Positions 48,207 to 50,493 of a DNA stretch of 50,493 nucleotides are shown piece after piece (within the stretch, counting starts at the first letter, position 1; each line of letters opens with the position of its first letter). The position numbers and the translations under genes were made by a program. Source of the DNA: Bacteroidia bacterium (lineage in GTDB: Bacteria; Bacteroidota; Bacteroidia; B-17B0; Aurantibacillaceae); assembly GCA_020846335.1 (NCBI GenBank), contig JADLED010000119.1, positions 1-50,493 on the forward strand. Direction: 5' to 3'. Below the pieces are notes generated by a model. The model made no database searches. It was not told where the DNA came from and saw nothing but the letters and a program-made list of their open reading frames with translations.

Positions 48207-48665
48207 TCAGGCTATAACAATTTCTTTTTTTGGATTGGCTTTGGCCAACTCTTTTTTTGCCACAAGTATGGTTAATACACCATTGTTGTATGTAGCCGAA
48301 ATCTTTTCAGCATCGCTTGTTTCGGGCAGGGTAAAGCTGCGTTTAAATGTGCCGTAATGAAATTCTCGACGGGTTAGTTTTTCGTTTTCTTCGTTAATTT
48401 CTTCTTTGCTTTCGCCGCTAATGGTTAGCAAATCGTTTTCCACTTCTACCTTAAAATCTTTTTTGTCCATTCCCGGCACGGCTAAATCTATATTATAATC
48501 GCCGGTTCTTTCTTTAATGTTTACCCATGGCATCCAGCTTGTGTCTTCGTTGCCAGTCCACAGGCGATCAAAATTGTCGTTGAAAAATGAAGGAAAACCG
48601 AATCCTTTTGTAATGCCGGGCATGTGATTAAAGCCGCCTGCATTTTTAAATTTTACTAATGTCAT
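48207..48665 (-). CDS. Hsp20/alpha-crystallin small heat-shock protein
   Basis: A 152-residue ATP-independent chaperone. The N-terminal arm (1-46) is rich in Phe and Gly. The alpha-crystallin domain (about 47-142) reads WVNIKERTGDYNIDLAVPGMDKKDFKVEVENDLLTISGE, with the REFHYGTFKRSFTLPE block and the conserved NGVLTILVAKKE. The tail ends KKEIVIA, providing an I-x-I/V-type motif used in oligomer contacts. It has its own terminator. Two adjacent palindromes (48706-48726) lie about 40 bp upstream of the start and may be heat-shock operator sites. Confidence 0.92.
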   Translation of the reverse strand: MTLVKFKNAGGFNHMPGITKGFGFPSFFNDNFDRLWTGNEDTSWMPWVNIKERTGDYNIDLAVPGMDKKDFKVEVENDLLTISGESKEEINEENEKLTRREFHYGTFKRSFTLPETSDAEKISATYNNGVLTILVAKKELAKANPKKEIVIA

Positions 48666-48705
48666 AATTATTTATGTTTTAAATTGTTTTTTATTTTTTT
48701 TAGAC

Positions 48706-48726
48706 TGTAACGTTACATCACGTGAT
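48706..48726. promoter_or_regulatory. Two adjacent palindromes upstream of the Hsp20 gene
   Basis: TGTAACGTTACA (48706-48717) and ATCACGTGAT (48717-48726) are perfect palindromes sharing one base. They lie 41-61 bp upstream of the Hsp20 start. Binding of a dimeric regulator at one or both is plausible. Neither matches the CIRCE sequence of HrcA. Confidence 0.45.
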
Positions 48727-48896
48727 TATCAAAGGCTGTTCCTTTTTTAATTTTGTGCCATAACGTAAGTTATTTTACAAATTTTAAGAAACCGAACTGA
48801 AATATTTTCAGGTTTTACAAGGTTTTTACGACATTCTGGCGTTTAACTCAAGTGGTAAAGATGAGTAGAGGTTTAATAACCATACTGGCTAAACAA

Positions 48897-48928
48897 AAAA
48901 GCCATCGTTTTAAGTAACGATGGCTTTT
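48897..48928 (-). terminator. Strong terminator with no recognised complete gene
   Basis: AAAAGCCATCGTT (48897-48909) pairs perfectly with AACGATGGCTTTT (48916-48928), a 13-bp stem with a 6-nt loop. On the minus strand, T residues follow. The only coding-like sequence before it is a short open stretch ending at 48941. Confidence 0.75.
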
Positions 48929-48940
48929 CCCGAACTTTTT

Positions 48941-49021
48941 TTAGAAACCGTATCCCATCTTAGTTAAAACGCCGATGTCGGTTTGTGGTTTTATTTTAGA
49001 AAATCTATCAGCTCGAATGCT
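48941..49021 (-). pseudogene. Possible 3' remnant of a lost gene
   Basis: Minus-strand open stretch of 26 codons ending TAA at 48941-48943, just before a strong terminator. It encodes a tail ending KPQTDIGVLTKMGYGF. An in-frame TAA closes it on the upstream side. Position before a terminator suggests the decayed end of a gene. The stretch is too short to assign a family and could be chance. Confidence 0.3.
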
Positions 49022-49154
49022 TTAAGCCGTTTAGTATTATAAAATTAAAGTATTGAAGGGCAGCTAATCAAAACCAAATCTTAATAAATTGTAAAGCCCC
49101 CCGTTTTGTGGAAAACTTGGCCAATATTGTTAACATCCGGATAAGACAAAAACC

Positions 49155-49188
49155 ACTCACTTATTAAATATACTAACTCACTTATTAA
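49155..49188 (+). repeat. Two 13-bp direct repeats, 21 bp apart
   Basis: ACTCACTTATTAA occurs at 49155-49167 and again at 49176-49188. The 21-bp spacing equals about two turns of the helix, so a regulator could bind both on one face. They lie about 50-80 bp upstream of the -33 element of the cheR promoter. Confidence 0.5.
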
Positions 49189-49236
49189 GTCTGATATTCG
49201 ATAAAGCGTTTAATAATTTAGACGAAACGATATAAA

Positions 49237-49266
49237 TTGTCGATTAAAGCTTATTCTGTATATTTG
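49237..49266 (+). promoter_or_regulatory. Promoter of cheR
   Basis: TTG (49237-49239), 19 bp, then TATATTTG (49259-49266), matching TTG-N19-TAnnTTTG. The distance to the ATG at 49369 is about 100 bp, leaving a moderately long leader. Confidence 0.7.
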
Positions 49267-49368
49267 AAGCTCTAAAATGTGTCCAATATAAGCAAGTAGT
49301 AATTTATCTTCCATTCCTTCCTAATTTTGAGTTCTTTTTTTGCTTATAATTTTTTACTGCGCCACAAG

Positions 49369-50178
49369 ATGCTGAGGGAAGATGAGATTGATCTTTTACT
49401 AAACGATTTACTGAAACTTTATGGTTACGATTTTTATTATTATTCGCGCGAATCGTTAAAACGCCGCGTGAGTAAAATTTTGCGCCTCGAGAAATTTAAT
49501 TCCTTTGAAGAATTCAGAAACCGGATTCTAACCGACCCTGGTTACATTGAACATTTGGTTGACAGACTCACCGTTAATGTCACACAAATGTTTCGCGACA
49601 GCGATTTTTTTATGGAATTGCGCAACGATATTCTGCCTCAATTAAAAAATTTACCGCAAATCCGAATTTGGCATGCCGGATGTTCTACCGGCGAAGAGGT
49701 TTTTTCGTTGGCCATTTTGTTGCATGAAAGCGGATTGCTTGAAAGGGCGCAAGTACATGCCACCGACATAAATCCTTTAGTAATTGAAAAGGCAAAAAAA
49801 GGCGCTTTTCCGCTGAGCCTGCTCCAGGTGTACGAACGCAATTACCTCAACTCTGGTGGTAAAGCAGATTTTTCAAGATATTACACAGCAAGCGATAACA
49901 CGGCCGTTTTTAAAAGTTATTTGACAGATAAAGTGGTGTTTAACACGCACAACCTGGCATCGGGACAGGTGATAAATAAATTTGATTTGATTTTGTGCCG
50001 CAACGTGGTTATTTATTTTGATAACGAATTACGTGAACGCGTATTTCAATTGTTTGATGGCAGTTTGCTTACCGGTTCTTATCTCGCTTTGGGCGAAAAG
50101 GAGACTTTAAAATCCTTTTCAATCACACCACGCTATCAGCAAACCGGTAAAGAAAAAATCTGGAAAAAGATACGTTAA
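49369..50178 (+). CDS. cheR: CheR-type protein-glutamate methyltransferase
   Basis: A 269-residue SAM-dependent methyltransferase that modifies glutamates of chemoreceptors or similar signalling proteins. The N-terminal helical domain begins MLREDEIDLLLNDLLKLYGYDF. Family marks are YSRESLKRRVSKI, TVNVTQMFRDSDFF, the SAM-binding loop IWHAGCSTGEEVFSLAILL, ATDINPLVIEKAKKG and FDLILCRNVVIYFD. The ATG at 49369 was preferred over an in-frame TTG at 49327, since the 14 extra residues are not family-like. No chemotaxis receptors, cheB or cheA are in view. Its stop overlaps the stop of the next convergent gene. Confidence 0.88.
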   Translation: MLREDEIDLLLNDLLKLYGYDFYYYSRESLKRRVSKILRLEKFNSFEEFRNRILTDPGYIEHLVDRLTVNVTQMFRDSDFFMELRNDILPQLKNLPQIRIWHAGCSTGEEVFSLAILLHESGLLERAQVHATDINPLVIEKAKKGAFPLSLLQVYERNYLNSGGKADFSRYYTASDNTAVFKSYLTDKVVFNTHNLASGQVINKFDLILCRNVVIYFDNELRERVFQLFDGSLLTGSYLALGEKETLKSFSITPRYQQTGKEKIWKKIR

Positions 50179-50493
50179 GGCACAATGTAAATGCTGCTGC
50201 CAACCGGAATGAGGTAGTAAAATCTAGAAAGCTCTTTGTTTTTCATACTCACACAGCCCCAGGTGAGGTGTCGGGTGCTTTCGGGCCAGTCGCCATCCCA
50301 GCCATGTATGCCAATGCCACCACCAATACCGGTGTTGGCGGGCGGTTGTTGCCGCTTTTTATTTTTGCTGACTATGGCATTATAATTGGCCTTGGATATT
50401 TTTTTTCGGGCATAAGCAGCTTCTGCATCGTAACTGTTGGGATAGCTGATTCTTAGCCAGGCCGGCCCGAAATAAGCTTTGTAATCGCCATAA
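50175..50493 (-). CDS. L,D-transpeptidase (YkuD family), 3' part only
   Basis: The C-terminal 105 residues of a gene running off the right edge. Translation of the minus strand gives GGGIGIHG and, after about 15 residues, TWGCVSM, the catalytic His and Cys motifs of L,D-transpeptidases, which cross-link peptidoglycan through 3-3 bonds or attach proteins to it. The end reads FYYLIPVGSSIYIVP. The stop TAA (50175-50177) overlaps the cheR stop codon by three bases. The N-terminus is outside the window, so full length and signal peptide cannot be judged. Confidence 0.85.
   Translation of the reverse strand, partial: YGDYKAYFGPAWLRISYPNSYDAEAAYARKKISKANYNAIVSKNKKRQQPPANTGIGGGIGIHGWDGDWPESTRHLTWGCVSMKNKELSRFYYLIPVGSSIYIVP

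Larger units (their letters stand above)
48666..49326. other. Gene-poor region between Hsp20 and cheR
   Basis: About 660 bases with no convincing full gene. It contains two adjacent palindromes near 48706-48726, a strong hairpin with T tract (48897-48928), a short open stretch in front of that hairpin on the minus strand (48941-49021), two 13-bp direct repeats 21 bp apart (49155-49188), and a consensus promoter at 49237-49266. Confidence 0.6.

Overview
This window is from the chromosome of a member of the Bacteroidota. Three lines of evidence agree. Four secreted proteins end in a type IX secretion (T9SS) type A sorting domain (FPNP / YPNP motif, then a KGVYF-type strand and a basic C-terminal strand). 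Several promoters fit the Bacteroidota consensus, TTG or TTTG, about 19 bp, then TAnnTTTG. Clear Shine-Dalgarno sequences are not evident. Class Ia ribonucleotide reductase, a truncated haemoglobin and kynureninase fit an aerobic lifestyle. The family cannot be fixed from the sequence alone. No rRNA, tRNA, CRISPR array, insertion sequence or prophage gene was seen.

Layout. 1-3.9 kb: HU protein, fmt, and a T9SS cargo protein with Asp-box and PKD-like repeats. 4.1-5.2 kb: a ferredoxin-NADP reductase-like flavoprotein. 5.2-13.0 kb: five genes in a row on the minus strand, gyrB, a DUF1801 protein, a MurG-like glycosyltransferase, and two paralogous secreted transglutaminase-like proteins. 13.1-18.4 kb: acyltransferase, DUF3108 protein, kynureninase and a GT39-like membrane protein. 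18.5-23 kb: a second T9SS Asp-box protein, truncated haemoglobin, and a sigma factor coupled by a 4-bp overlap to a single-pass membrane protein. 23.3-27 kb: nrdB and nrdA. 27.1-29 kb: a small accessory patch holding a doubly broken pseudogene, a lipoprotein, a KTSC protein and a small membrane protein. 29.1-38.9 kb: two more T9SS cargo genes facing each other across a bidirectional terminator. One encodes 2465 residues: a six-unit Kelch head, 26 near-identical repeats of about 68 residues, and the sorting domain. 39-42.3 kb: aminotransferase, LacI-type regulator, SprT-like protein. 42.3-46.8 kb: nadE, a DUF937-like protein, ybaB, a gamma carbonic anhydrase and a large secreted protein of unknown function. 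46.8-50.5 kb: enoyl-CoA hydratase family protein, secreted rhodanese-like protein, Hsp20, a gene-poor stretch with regulatory-looking repeats, CheR, and the 3' end of an L,D-transpeptidase gene.

Most of the window is ordinary core metabolism and information processing. The two parts that look least described are the tandem secreted transglutaminase-like paralogues downstream of gyrB and the Kelch-plus-26-repeat surface protein. Neither shows a complete new multi-gene system from sequence alone. Several convergent gene pairs abut or overlap at their stop codons, and a run of genes has no usable ATG start, so their starts are uncertain.
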